From a virus, in the IMG/VR virus record IMGVR_UViG_3300042564_001649, positions 1 through 39,376 of that record: a stretch of DNA of 39,376 nt; one strand, written 5' to 3'. Shown here piece by piece: positions 27,969-35,107 of the stretch. The position numbers and the translations under genes were made by a program. The notes beneath the pieces are model-generated. The model was not told the origin of the DNA and made no database searches. It was given only the letters and a program-made list of their open reading frames with translations. Numbering within the stretch: position 1 is the first letter of the stretch; each line of letters opens with the position of its first letter.

Positions 27969-28333
27969 AAATAGGTCTTCCCGTCTCCCCTCTTGACCAC
28001 ATCAACCCGCACCTTGACAATCCCGTTTTTCAGGAATCCCAACTTGGAGGCAGCAGCTTGGGAAAGGTCAACGATACGCCCCCTGATAAATGGCCCGCGA
28101 TTTATACATCGAACCATCACACTCTTACCATTGGATAGATTGGTGATTTTGGCAATCGTACCAAACGGTAGCGTTTTATGGGCAAATGTGTATGCGTCAT
28201 CTCTCAGGGGAATTCCGCTTGCCGTGTGCGTCCCCCCATTTGTTCTGACTGAGTAATGGGATGCGATTCCGTATTCTTGGGAGAGTCCAAGGTTAATTGT
28301 CAATAGTAGAATTAGTAGTGTTTTCATTTTCAT
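27959..28333 (-). CDS. Secreted RlpA-like double-psi beta-barrel protein, catalytic residues mostly lost
   Basis: 124 residues. Signal peptide MKMKTLLILLLTINLGLS, no lipobox. Then the RlpA domain: GIASHYSVRTNGGTHTASG…AHKTLPFGTIAKITNLSNGKSVMVRCINRGPF…GRIVDLSQAAASKLGF. RlpA is a lytic transglycosylase that cuts denuded peptidoglycan. Of the four catalytic positions (E, D, H, D in Pseudomonas RlpA, at spacings 3, 8 and 26), this protein has Ile41, Arg44, His52 and Asn78, so only the His remains. It is probably a binding or remodelling protein rather than an active transglycosylase. Lacks the SPOR domain. Start overlaps the upstream gene by 41 bases. Confidence 0.88.
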   Translation of the reverse strand: MKMKTLLILLLTINLGLSQEYGIASHYSVRTNGGTHTASGIPLRDDAYTFAHKTLPFGTIAKITNLSNGKSVMVRCINRGPFIRGRIVDLSQAAASKLGFLKNGIVKVRVDVVKRGDGKTYFKN

Positions 28334-28532
28334 TAAAGTATTCCGTAATGCTATCATCCCAAGGCTTGTTGCGCTTGTCCAACTCATCCGCAATAAACCG
28401 CAATTGATGAGCCGATAAGTATCCATTTGATTTCTCGGGAAAGAAATAAATGTATCCATCATCGCTGACGACGAAATCTCCTGCGTCATCAATATGCTTG
28501 ATGAGTTTGTTTTTATAACTTTCAATATGCAT
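28293..28532 (-). CDS. Hypothetical protein, 79 aa
   Basis: MHIESYKNKLIKHIDDAGDFVVSDDGYIYFFPEKSNGYLSAHQLRFIADELDKRNKPWDDSITEYFN..; the segment VV.DDGY.YF.P...GYLSA..LR.IADELD..N is of a small phage-protein type. Acidic Asn/Thr tail. The ATG at 28532 lies within the last codons of the upstream gene. Function unknown. Confidence 0.65.
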   Translation of the reverse strand: MHIESYKNKLIKHIDDAGDFVVSDDGYIYFFPEKSNGYLSAHQLRFIADELDKRNKPWDDSITEYFNENENTTNSTIDN

Positions 28533-28779
28533 AATGTTTTTCAGGATCAAATCCATAGACCTCACACAAGTCTCGAAAGATCGGCTCATATTCAACGTGT
28601 TTGCGATGGATTCCTTCGTAATATCGCTTAAACCTATCGTGACGAATACCTTCTTCGTGGGGGTTGATCTTCGGATCATATTCCCCACATTTGTTATCTT
28701 TAAAAGCATTCTCAGCTAGGATAGCGTCTTCAGCTTGCCGTCTTTTGGATGGCTTTTTGATGTATTGAAGATTGGTCAT
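28522..28779 (-). CDS. Hypothetical protein, 85 aa
   Basis: MTNLQYIKKPSKRRQAEDAILAENAFKDNKCGEYDPKINPHEEGIRHDRFKRYYEGIHRKHVEYEPIFRDLCEVYGFDPEKHYAY; basic, helical. An upstream in-frame ATG at 28791 exists; the ATG at 28779 makes the usual ATGA junction. Function unknown. Confidence 0.62.
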   Translation of the reverse strand: MTNLQYIKKPSKRRQAEDAILAENAFKDNKCGEYDPKINPHEEGIRHDRFKRYYEGIHRKHVEYEPIFRDLCEVYGFDPEKHYAY

Positions 28780-28988
28780 AATGTTTTCCATTTCTTTTTA
28801 GCAGCTTGCAGACATCCAATGATTCGTTCTAGCGTCTCCAAATCCTTGATCTCCCCGTGATCAGGCAATCCATGGATCATACAACCGATTCTTTCGGATG
28901 GGAATTTACAGAGCGTGACTTCAAAGTGAATCAGCGCATTATCATCGTAGGTTTTGAAGACGATCTCTTCGTCAATTTTGTGTTTCAT
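28776..28988 (-). CDS. Hypothetical protein, 70 aa
   Basis: MKHKIDEEIVFKTYDDNALIHFEVTLCKFPSERIGCMIHGLPDHGEIKDLETLERIIGCLQAAKKKW; beta strands then a helix. Leads a four-gene operon that ends with the RlpA-like protein. Function unknown. Confidence 0.63.
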   Translation of the reverse strand: MKHKIDEEIVFKTYDDNALIHFEVTLCKFPSERIGCMIHGLPDHGEIKDLETLERIIGCLQAAKKKWKTL

Positions 28989-29012
28989 GTCCGTATTGTA
29001 TTCTAGTTTTTA
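28989..29012 (-). promoter_or_regulatory. Promoter-like element, copy 25
   Basis: TAAAAACTAG-AATACAAT-ACGGAC-ATG. Confidence 0.75.
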
Positions 29013-29690
29013 TCGGTGTTCCACTATTTCTAAAATATCCAAAATGCGACTATCACACCCATTATGGGAAGCGAAATGTGACTGGTGAAAATGCCCACAG
29101 AGATGCTTCTTACACCCGCAAAGTTCAATCAGCTTGGCAATATCTTCCCGTTCCTTCACACATTCCTCCCAAAGCGTAGGGTCTTTCTCACACCATCCGG
29201 CGATCCCAGATTTTTGAAAATCCCCAATCCATTGAGGTGCTGAGTGTGTTATCAACACATCTACCTTATCCACAAGTTCTGGCTTCAATACAAACGCTTC
29301 ATCCTCCCACCATGACATGTTGGGGACTCGCATACGACGATCAATACTCACGGCACCCCCGACGAATAGGAAACGCTCCCCATTGAACTTCTGATAAGAG
29401 TAATCACGAATCAATTCAAAATTGGAATGGATGACACTACCAAGGAAGTATTTGGGGTCATCATGATTACCCCTACACCCTTTGAATTGAATATTACGCT
29501 TCTTGAAACGGTTGTTTAGAAGCTCGATCTCCCGATGTTGTTTATCAGGAGATTTAAATCCAATACCGATATCGCCCACATGAAGGAGAACGCAATCTTC
29601 TATTTGTAGGTATTCCAGCTTGCGGAAGAGTGCATCCCAATCTCCATGTGTATCCCCGACCAATAGCACGGGTAAATTAAGATTCGTCAT
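29010..29690 (-). CDS. Metallophosphoesterase, 226 aa
   Basis: Calcineurin-like phosphoesterase: LLVGDTHGDW (D-x-H), LLHVGDIGIGF (GD), RGNHDD (GNHD), VLITHSAPQW, HLCGHFHQSHF (GHxH). Closest in layout to bacterial and phage diadenosine-tetraphosphatase-like or protein-phosphatase-like enzymes; the substrate is unknown. Second gene of a two-gene operon, overlapping the 80-aa gene by 14 bases. Confidence 0.9.
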   Translation of the reverse strand: MTNLNLPVLLVGDTHGDWDALFRKLEYLQIEDCVLLHVGDIGIGFKSPDKQHREIELLNNRFKKRNIQFKGCRGNHDDPKYFLGSVIHSNFELIRDYSYQKFNGERFLFVGGAVSIDRRMRVPNMSWWEDEAFVLKPELVDKVDVLITHSAPQWIGDFQKSGIAGWCEKDPTLWEECVKEREDIAKLIELCGCKKHLCGHFHQSHFASHNGCDSRILDILEIVEHR

Positions 29691-29919
29691 TTTCCAAAAT
29701 TTGTTTAATTGTATGTTGTTTCACATTATGTCCACCACCCCACGGTATGCAATCCCCATCCCATTGATCGGGTAGATCACCCAATGCTCTGATACCGAAT
29801 ATATAACACTCAATCGGGTCTTCTTCCCCAATGTTGTAACGGGCTTCTCTTTCAGCAGCTTGGCTACTTTCAGCCAATACCACTGTTTCAAACGTCATCT
29901 CAACTTTATATAATTTCAT
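29677..29919 (-). CDS. Conserved small phage protein, 80 aa
   Basis: MKLYKVEMTFETVVLAESSQAAEREARYNIGEEDP…ALGDLPDQWDGDCIPWGGGHNVKQHTIKQIL. The pattern 'strand; helix with (A)EREAR; LPDxWDGDCIPWG…TI..IL' occurs in many phages; function unknown. Leads the operon with the metallophosphoesterase. Confidence 0.75.
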   Translation of the reverse strand: MKLYKVEMTFETVVLAESSQAAEREARYNIGEEDPIECYIFGIRALGDLPDQWDGDCIPWGGGHNVKQHTIKQILENDES

Positions 29920-29943
29920 GCCCTTATTGTATCCTAGTTTTTA
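29920..29943 (-). promoter_or_regulatory. Promoter-like element, copy 26
   Basis: TAAAAACTAG-GATACAAT-AAGGGC-ATG. Confidence 0.75.
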
Positions 29944-30605
29944 ACAGGCTGGAATCTCAATTCCTTGGCTTTTGCCTTGGAAAGAGTTCGATACCACCCC
30001 CGCTCATTGACACAGAACACACCAGCATTGCCCGTCACTTCACAGGTTTGGGATGCTTGATATTCTGCCAAACGGATCATACCTCTGATAATATCATCCC
30101 CACCACTAACATAACAGCGTAAATTCGCAAATTTTGATTTCACCTGTTCTATAGTGACTGGATTGGGGTATCGGGTTCTCTCATATTTCGTGAAATCGAA
30201 TCGCATTTTACCAAGCAACTTTCGAAGTCGATTTTCCCATTTCCACCAAGAGGTAGCTTCAATCTTTTTCTGCATCTCAGGAAAAATCATTTGTGGTTTA
30301 TCACTTGGATAAAGTCTTTGGGTTGGTTTCAGAACCTTGCTAACGAATTTCGACACATCCCAAATCTTACCATTCCACCAGAATTTGAAACGCTTCATTG
30401 GAGTATCTTCCAGATAATAAATTTTCGTTTTGGAATACTGGTTGATCGCTCCAAAGAGATTGCGAATGATCTTCTCCCATCCCTTGGGAACGTGTGATAT
30501 GCTCATTGAGCCTTCTCCCCACTCAACCCAAGAAAAATCCATTGACAAGTCTTGTATGAATTTTGAGGATTGCTTAAAGTCTTTGTCCCATTCTTCTCCT
30601 GTCAT
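29934..30605 (-). CDS. Conserved phage hypothetical protein, 223 aa
   Basis: C-terminal TIEQVKSKFANLRCYVSGGDDIIRGMIRLAEYQASQTCEVTGNAGVFCVNERGWYRTLSKAKAKEL matches a phage family (VKEKFG.LR.Y...GD..I.GMI.LAE..S..TCE.CG.PG…GW..TLC..A). Here the Cys of the usual CxxCG is CEVTG, so the zinc knuckle is degenerate. The N-terminus is Trp-rich. Last gene of the operon from 31729. Function unknown. Confidence 0.72.
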   Translation of the reverse strand: MTGEEWDKDFKQSSKFIQDLSMDFSWVEWGEGSMSISHVPKGWEKIIRNLFGAINQYSKTKIYYLEDTPMKRFKFWWNGKIWDVSKFVSKVLKPTQRLYPSDKPQMIFPEMQKKIEATSWWKWENRLRKLLGKMRFDFTKYERTRYPNPVTIEQVKSKFANLRCYVSGGDDIIRGMIRLAEYQASQTCEVTGNAGVFCVNERGWYRTLSKAKAKELRFQPVKN

Positions 30606-30606
30606 A

Positions 30607-31014
30607 TTATTTTAATTTTAATGTGTTTCTGATATTCTGTTCACAACGATCAATCGCCTCTTGTGGCACGTTATGATTGTTGTGGTTATCGTGTCGGCGT
30701 TCTACCACCAGTGAGAACACCATATTACCATGTTGTTCCGCAGAGTCAATATAAAATTGAAAGTCCTTCTGTGTCGCATTTGTATTGGCTACCACGATGG
30801 TATCAATATCAGGATCATCTAAAGCATCCACGAATTTTTCCCGACAGATTCTATGTGCAACTCCCAGAAGATTGGGATCAAAATTATAATTACCCCAATT
30901 GTCTGTGAAGTAATCATCAGCACAGCAGATTATTGAATTTTCTCCAAACAGCTTCGCAACTGTGCTTTTACCAGAATTTTGGGTTCCTCTTAAAATTATA
31001 ATTCTTTTATTCAT
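30607..31014 (-). CDS. P-loop kinase (PNK/N4BP2L-type AAA_33)
   Basis: 135 residues. Walker A RGTQNSGKSTVAK (around 9-21), then CCADDYFTDNWGNYNFDPNLLGVAHRICREKF…DTIVVANTNATQKDFQFYIDSAEQHG, the signature of small kinases related to the 5'-OH polynucleotide kinase domain. T4 Pnkp phosphorylates the RNA 5' end during tRNA repair; this protein lacks the phosphatase half. With the Rnl1-like ligase it could supply the kinase step. The ATG at 31014 overlaps the upstream stop (ATGAATAA). Confidence 0.78.
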   Translation of the reverse strand: MNKRIIILRGTQNSGKSTVAKLFGENSIICCADDYFTDNWGNYNFDPNLLGVAHRICREKFVDALDDPDIDTIVVANTNATQKDFQFYIDSAEQHGNMVFSLVVERRHDNHNNHNVPQEAIDRCEQNIRNTLKLK

Positions 31015-31729
31015 CTTTTTTCTTTCTAGCTCCCTTAACAATCACCACGTAATGATTATCTTTTCTTTCAATCCTTGCTTGGGAATAGTCATCCAATTCT
31101 GGGTATTTATTTTTAAGATATTCCCCAACAATTTCCCAACATTTGGAAAAATCCTTATGTAATTCCATTGCGTTTTCAAGTTTCACCACAGTCTTCTTAT
31201 CTTTGATGGGGAATCGCTTTTCGGCGGTGAATCCTTCAATCCTTGGCAGGGGAACTTCGGTGATTTGCAAAGGATCAAGATAATTCACCCCCACCGCTTC
31301 GTATCCATCATTATTTTTCAGAGAGACATATTGACGCAGCGTGGAATAGATTTCGTATGCCAATGTCCCCCCACTCTTGATCATCTCTTTGTGACACACC
31401 CCATAATTACCATGTAATTCAGAACGCTTCAAACGCTCTTTATCCTCCCAAGACATTTGGGTGTCATCCATTTCCCCATCTTCTCCGTAAGTTCGGCCAT
31501 ATTGATCATAATACCCCCCATGTCCATCGTATTTCAGTTCCACGGGTTCTGGATACAAGATACCCCTTACAAATTTTTCAATGGATTCCAATTCTTTCCA
31601 AGACAAGCTCATATCACGGAATGCCTCATCCATGGCGATCCTGATCTGTCCAGCCCTCAGTCTGGAATACACTTCCAAGGCAGTCATCATCACCCGAAGG
31701 TGTTCGTCGGAAAATTCAATTTTAGTCAT
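31007..31729 (-). CDS. Conserved-looking phage protein, 240 aa
   Basis: FSDEHLRVMMTALEVYSRLRAGQIRIAMDEAF…WKELESIEKFVRGILYPEP…LAYEIYSTLRQYVSLKNNDGYEAVGVNYLDPLQITEVPLPRIEGFTAEKRFPIKD. The two helical blocks 'ALE.YSRL..GQ' and 'E(I)(Y/F).TLRQY….NNDGY…PL.…P.P.' recur in phage proteins of unknown function. Basic tail. First gene of an operon that carries the kinase. Confidence 0.72.
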   Translation of the reverse strand: MTKIEFSDEHLRVMMTALEVYSRLRAGQIRIAMDEAFRDMSLSWKELESIEKFVRGILYPEPVELKYDGHGGYYDQYGRTYGEDGEMDDTQMSWEDKERLKRSELHGNYGVCHKEMIKSGGTLAYEIYSTLRQYVSLKNNDGYEAVGVNYLDPLQITEVPLPRIEGFTAEKRFPIKDKKTVVKLENAMELHKDFSKCWEIVGEYLKNKYPELDDYSQARIERKDNHYVVIVKGARKKKDE

Positions 31730-31753
31730 GGGTCGATTGTATCCTAGTTTTTA
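31730..31753 (-). promoter_or_regulatory. Promoter-like element, copy 27
   Basis: TAAAAACTAG-GATACAAT-CGACCC-ATG. Confidence 0.75.
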
Positions 31754-31931
31754 ATAAGCACACAGAATGTGCTTAATTACCGCTAATTTAGCATTAGATG
31801 TCGGCTCATTATAATAAGTAGTGGTTTCAGCCCATTCCATGACACGATCAGTTAAAACCTCTCTTAAAAAATAAAACAGGTCTTCGTCATTCATTTTCTG
31901 GAGTTCTTCTTTCAGTTCTTCGTTCGTTCAT
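31751..31931 (-). pseudogene. Small gene frameshifted by a 4-bp tandem duplication
   Basis: From the internal ATG at 31894 the frame reads MNDEDLFYFLREVLTDRVMEWAETTTYYNEPTSNAKLAVIKHILCAY (47 aa). Upstream the same frame continues with protein-like NEELKEELQK, but the ATG at 31931, the one placed 6 nt after the promoter-like element, is out of frame by one base. A tandem CGAA CGAA duplication (31921-31928) explains this; removing one copy restores a 59-aa frame. Either the gene is broken or translation starts at 31894. Function unknown. Confidence 0.6.
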
Positions 31932-31955
31932 GCCACAATTATATTCTAGTTTTTA
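31932..31955 (-). promoter_or_regulatory. Promoter-like element, copy 28
   Basis: TAAAAACTAG-AATATAAT-TGTGGC-ATG. The 8-nt block contains TATAAT. Heads the frameshifted gene. Confidence 0.75.
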
Positions 31956-32131
31956 AGGCAAAAATCCATGATCTCCATCTCAAAAGATTTCCGATCTAAA
32001 ACGCTCCCATCCTTCACATATATGAAGGATTCTGGATATTCGCTATCCAACCCTGCCCATACCTCAATCACCCCGTCATCCTTCATCAGAAAGGTATAAC
32101 CCCCGATTACCGCTTCATATTTCTCACTCAT
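31946..32131 (-). CDS. Hypothetical protein, 61 aa
   Basis: MSEKYEAVIGGYTFLMKDDGVIEVWAGLDSEYPESFIYVKDGSVLDRKSFEMEIMDFCLKN reads as a small beta-hairpin domain plus helix. The ATG overlaps the metalloprotease stop (TGATG); stop lies in the element. Function unknown. Confidence 0.65.
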   Translation of the reverse strand: MSEKYEAVIGGYTFLMKDDGVIEVWAGLDSEYPESFIYVKDGSVLDRKSFEMEIMDFCLKN

Positions 32132-32997
32132 CACAGTCTATTAATTATTTTTTTCATTACTTGTCTAAAACGATATGTCGCCTTGTTGTTCGGCATGTTC
32201 TTCCAGTGTGCGATCAGTTCGGCAAACCACTCGGAATGGTTGGCAGCGGCATAATCCGTGGGTAATCCCAGCTTCTTGGCAATTGCTTTTCGGTATTTTT
32301 CGTTCTCAACACCTTCCAGATTTTCCCGTTTTCTCTGTTTGATGGATCGAAAGAATCCGTCCAACATTTTCTTATATTCTTCTTGGAGAAATTTTTCAAC
32401 CTGCTTGGAAACACGATTTTCTAGAAAATGAGCGTATTCGTGGATATAAATTTTATATTTATCAGAACTCATTTGATCAATGTAAATGAGACGATCCCTA
32501 TACACTCCAGCCGGATCATCCCCACTTCCCGTAATATTCACCCCCTTGGTATAGGGGTTTTTACTGGTATCGGTGATGATAAATTTTGGTTTTCGGTTGG
32601 GTATGATATCCTTATAATCTCGAACAATTTCCCTGACCGTGTTTTCAGCCTTTTCGAGATTTACAGAATCTTTAGAAAAATTATAGGATGTGTATTGATC
32701 GGTATAAACCTTGATACCAAAAATATCCAATATTAGGGTTGGTTCATCAATTTTAGTCCTATAATAATCGTGTTTAAGCTGATTCTCTTTCTCCTTTAAT
32801 TTATAATCTTTCCATGTTTGGATGCGTTCGGGTTCCACCCCAAGCTTTTCCATCTTACGGATTTTTTTATTATCTTCAGGTTCCAGATTATTCTTATCAT
32901 ATTCCACCCAATCGTGATGAGTGGACGATCCCTCCAATTCTTTCTTACGAAGAGGGTTGCGCTCACGCCTTTCAAAGAATGTTGAAAACGACTCCAT
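32131..32997 (-). CDS. Zincin-type metalloprotease-like protein, 288 aa
   Basis: HEYAH at 186-190 (IYIHEYAHFLENRV) is the HExxH zinc/catalytic motif; about 70 residues on, HSEWFAELIAHW (Glu256 or Glu260) is a good third zinc ligand, as in gluzincins. The N-terminus (1-80) is charged and helical. Phage zincins of this kind are sometimes structural-module or capsid-maturation proteins, sometimes toxins; the substrate is unknown. It sits between an HTH-phosphoesterase and a small gene, with TAATG junction. Confidence 0.75.
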   Translation of the reverse strand: MESFSTFFERRERNPLRKKELEGSSTHHDWVEYDKNNLEPEDNKKIRKMEKLGVEPERIQTWKDYKLKEKENQLKHDYYRTKIDEPTLILDIFGIKVYTDQYTSYNFSKDSVNLEKAENTVREIVRDYKDIIPNRKPKFIITDTSKNPYTKGVNITGSGDDPAGVYRDRLIYIDQMSSDKYKIYIHEYAHFLENRVSKQVEKFLQEEYKKMLDGFFRSIKQRKRENLEGVENEKYRKAIAKKLGLPTDYAAANHSEWFAELIAHWKNMPNNKATYRFRQVMKKIINRL

Positions 32998-34073
32998 TAT
33001 CCCCTAATAGTCTGTCCAAGTGTGGAAACGTTAGCAATTCCGTTGTTGATCATGATTTGCTCAACACCAAAAGATTCATCCCCGAGAGCTACAATGTTAA
33101 ATCCCTGTTGCCAATTTGCGGTAGATGAATAAACCGCATCAAGACTCCCCAAACATCCACCCTCAAAACCGTAAATTTGACTATCGGGGCGATTACCAAA
33201 AGCTGGTATTCTCTTGCATGAGCTTCCAATCCTGTGGGTATGTCCATGCATGATACTGGTAGTCCATTTTTCAATCTCTCCCTTAGCAGAAGCCCCCCCA
33301 GCCCCACGCACGGTCGTACCATGTGTCACAATCAACCCGTTCAGATCAACATAATCAACATGCTCCACATGCTCCTGATAATCACCCATGAACACGTTCT
33401 GATAACTCAGCTTATCCGTAATATCTGGTAATGACGCGAGTTCCCCAAGACGCTCCGATAGATAGCGTCTCCATCTACCATCAATGGATTGTCCGCTGTG
33501 ATTTGATACCGTTTCATAAATCTTAGCACCGCCCGAAACAGCAATGAGGTTATCCAAAAATTCATGATATGCAATTCTTTCATCCTGAAGACTCCACTGT
33601 TTTTTGATATCCTTGGGATAGCGGGAGATGGCGAGCATATCCATGGTATCACCATTGAGAACGATTGTTTTGGGTTTCAATTCCTCAATGGTATAGAGAA
33701 AAATATTAATAGCTGCTTCGTCGTGACACCCAAAATGGAAATCAGACCCAACAACAGCATAATCATTCAGATTGGAAGGAGCTACTGTATAGCCACTATG
33801 AACTTGGATTGGAGCAAGTTGCGAGAGGAATTCCATAATCTCCTCTTCGGATTTCTTGGGTTTCTTGGGCTTGTCCCTCTGGAGATTTTCGTTCACATAT
33901 CCTTGTTTATATTCCTCGTAAGGAGTTGAGGATTCTTCTTCATCACTTTCTGCTGCATATTTTTTCACCCAATCTTGGGCTGTGCTTTTGGGAACTCCAT
34001 ACGTGTCAAAGATCATGGGATAACTCCATCCCTTTTCAACCCGTGCTTTTACTACTTCTGTTTTTACGTCCAT
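32997..34073 (-). CDS. Metallophosphoesterase with N-terminal helix-turn-helix, 358 aa
   Basis: Residues 1-40 (VVKARVEKGWSYPMIFDTYGVPKSTAQDWVKKYA) form an HTH of the transposase/terminase-small type. After an acidic, Lys-rich linker, the phosphoesterase domain follows: GSDFHFGCHD, VLNGDTMDM, VSNHSGQ (GNH replaced by SNH), IVTHG, SIMHGHTHR. Residues for two-metal binding appear present. HTH plus phosphoesterase suggests a DNA-directed nuclease or phosphatase; some phage homologues lie near packaging or replication genes. Heads a three-gene operon with a degenerate promoter-like element. Confidence 0.85.
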   Translation of the reverse strand: MDVKTEVVKARVEKGWSYPMIFDTYGVPKSTAQDWVKKYAAESDEEESSTPYEEYKQGYVNENLQRDKPKKPKKSEEEIMEFLSQLAPIQVHSGYTVAPSNLNDYAVVGSDFHFGCHDEAAINIFLYTIEELKPKTIVLNGDTMDMLAISRYPKDIKKQWSLQDERIAYHEFLDNLIAVSGGAKIYETVSNHSGQSIDGRWRRYLSERLGELASLPDITDKLSYQNVFMGDYQEHVEHVDYVDLNGLIVTHGTTVRGAGGASAKGEIEKWTTSIMHGHTHRIGSSCKRIPAFGNRPDSQIYGFEGGCLGSLDAVYSSTANWQQGFNIVALGDESFGVEQIMINNGIANVSTLGQTIRG

Positions 34074-34097
34074 ATTGTTATTTCAGTCTATATTATT
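34074..34097 (-). promoter_or_regulatory. Promoter-like element, copy 29 (degenerate)
   Basis: TAAATAATATAG-ACTGAAAT-AACAAT-ATG: only the TAG plus 8 plus 6 spacing and the A/T-rich lead remain. It marks the end of the run of elements; none is seen to its right. Confidence 0.45.
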
Positions 34098-35055
34098 TAG
34101 TAGAATATTGCTCTTTATAGTGGTTCACAGTCTCTCTCAAAGATTCGGAATGATCCCGCAATTCAAATTGCCTACGGTAATTGAGACTATCAATCGCATA
34201 TCGGAAATCATGTCCTTTTCTGTCTTCCACGTATTCAATATCAGCTACCTTACCAAGAATTTCAGCAATGTCAACTATCATTTCCAGATTTGTCTTCTCC
34301 ACCTTTGATCCAATATTGTAACGATAACCAGCCCTACCCCCCTCTGCGATTTCCAAAAGGGATTTGTTATGATCGTCCACATGAATCCATTCACGGATAT
34401 TCTCTCCCGTTCCATAGACCGGAATCTTGTTACCCCAAACCATGTTCCGAATCACCGTGGGGATGAATTTTTCATCCGCCTGATGTTTACCGAAATTGTT
34501 GCAACAATGGGTGGTGATGATATCCAATCCATAAGTGGTGACATACGAATTGGCGATCAGATCGGCAGATGCCTTGGATGCCGCGTATGGGCTACGGGGG
34601 GCGAATTTGCAATTCTCGTTGAAAGGTGCTCCATGCTTTTCCAGATGACCAAACACTTCATCCGTGGATATATTGATGACTCTGGCTTGTGGTTGACATT
34701 CTTTAATCCATTCCAACAATCGGGTCATCCCCAAAACATTATTATCAACAAAATCATAAGCACCAGCTATCGATCTATCAACGTGAGATTCCGCTGCGAA
34801 ATGGAAGACATAATCAATTTTGATTGGGTTTGTTGAATATAACTTATAAATCCCCCTAATATCTTCTTTAATATTGAAGAAATCGTTACCGTCAAGCTTT
34901 GGTTTAAATTCTAGGTGTCTTGAACCGATCCCCATCTTGTCAATATTAATAAGAGTTAAAAAAGAATAATGAGATAAAATATATTCAATAAAATTACTTC
35001 CAATAAATCCAGCACCTCCCGTAACCAATATCGTCTTTCCGTTTAAATTAACCAT
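34093..35055 (-). CDS. rmlB: dTDP-glucose 4,6-dehydratase-like (RmlB family)
   Basis: 320 residues. Rossmann NAD motif VTGGAGFIGSN at 9-19; HFAAESHVDRS, ISTDEVFG (STDE), YAASKASAD (catalytic YxxxK), NNFGKHQADEKFIP, REWIHVDDH, GHDFRYAID: the complete RmlB signature. It makes dTDP-4-keto-6-deoxyglucose, a precursor for surface sugars; phages may use it to alter host surface polysaccharide or decorate virions. The start at 35055 has a purine-rich AAAGGAAA; an upstream in-frame ATG at 35106 is less likely. No other sugar genes are visible here. Confidence 0.93.
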   Translation of the reverse strand: MVNLNGKTILVTGGAGFIGSNFIEYILSHYSFLTLINIDKMGIGSRHLEFKPKLDGNDFFNIKEDIRGIYKLYSTNPIKIDYVFHFAAESHVDRSIAGAYDFVDNNVLGMTRLLEWIKECQPQARVINISTDEVFGHLEKHGAPFNENCKFAPRSPYAASKASADLIANSYVTTYGLDIITTHCCNNFGKHQADEKFIPTVIRNMVWGNKIPVYGTGENIREWIHVDDHNKSLLEIAEGGRAGYRYNIGSKVEKTNLEMIVDIAEILGKVADIEYVEDRKGHDFRYAIDSLNYRRQFELRDHSESLRETVNHYKEQYSTK

Positions 35056-35107
35056 AATTTCCTTTACTTTACCCTTGAAGTAATGGAAGTCAACCCTAAA
35101 TATCACT
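35056..35107. promoter_or_regulatory. Divergent intergenic region
   Basis: 52 bp between the minus-strand RmlB gene and the plus-strand gene at 35108. On the minus strand TTGACT and a weak TAAAGT lie 16 bp apart. On the plus strand CTAAATATCACT precedes ATG. No good match to the accessory-region element. Promoters here are inferred from divergence. Confidence 0.35.

Noticed and set aside
953-34097. The repeated element as a CRISPR-like repeat, ribosome-binding site or transposon end
   Set aside because: Spacing between copies is whole operons, not spacers; it has no complementarity to the anti-Shine-Dalgarno sequence; and copies are all in one orientation without target duplications.
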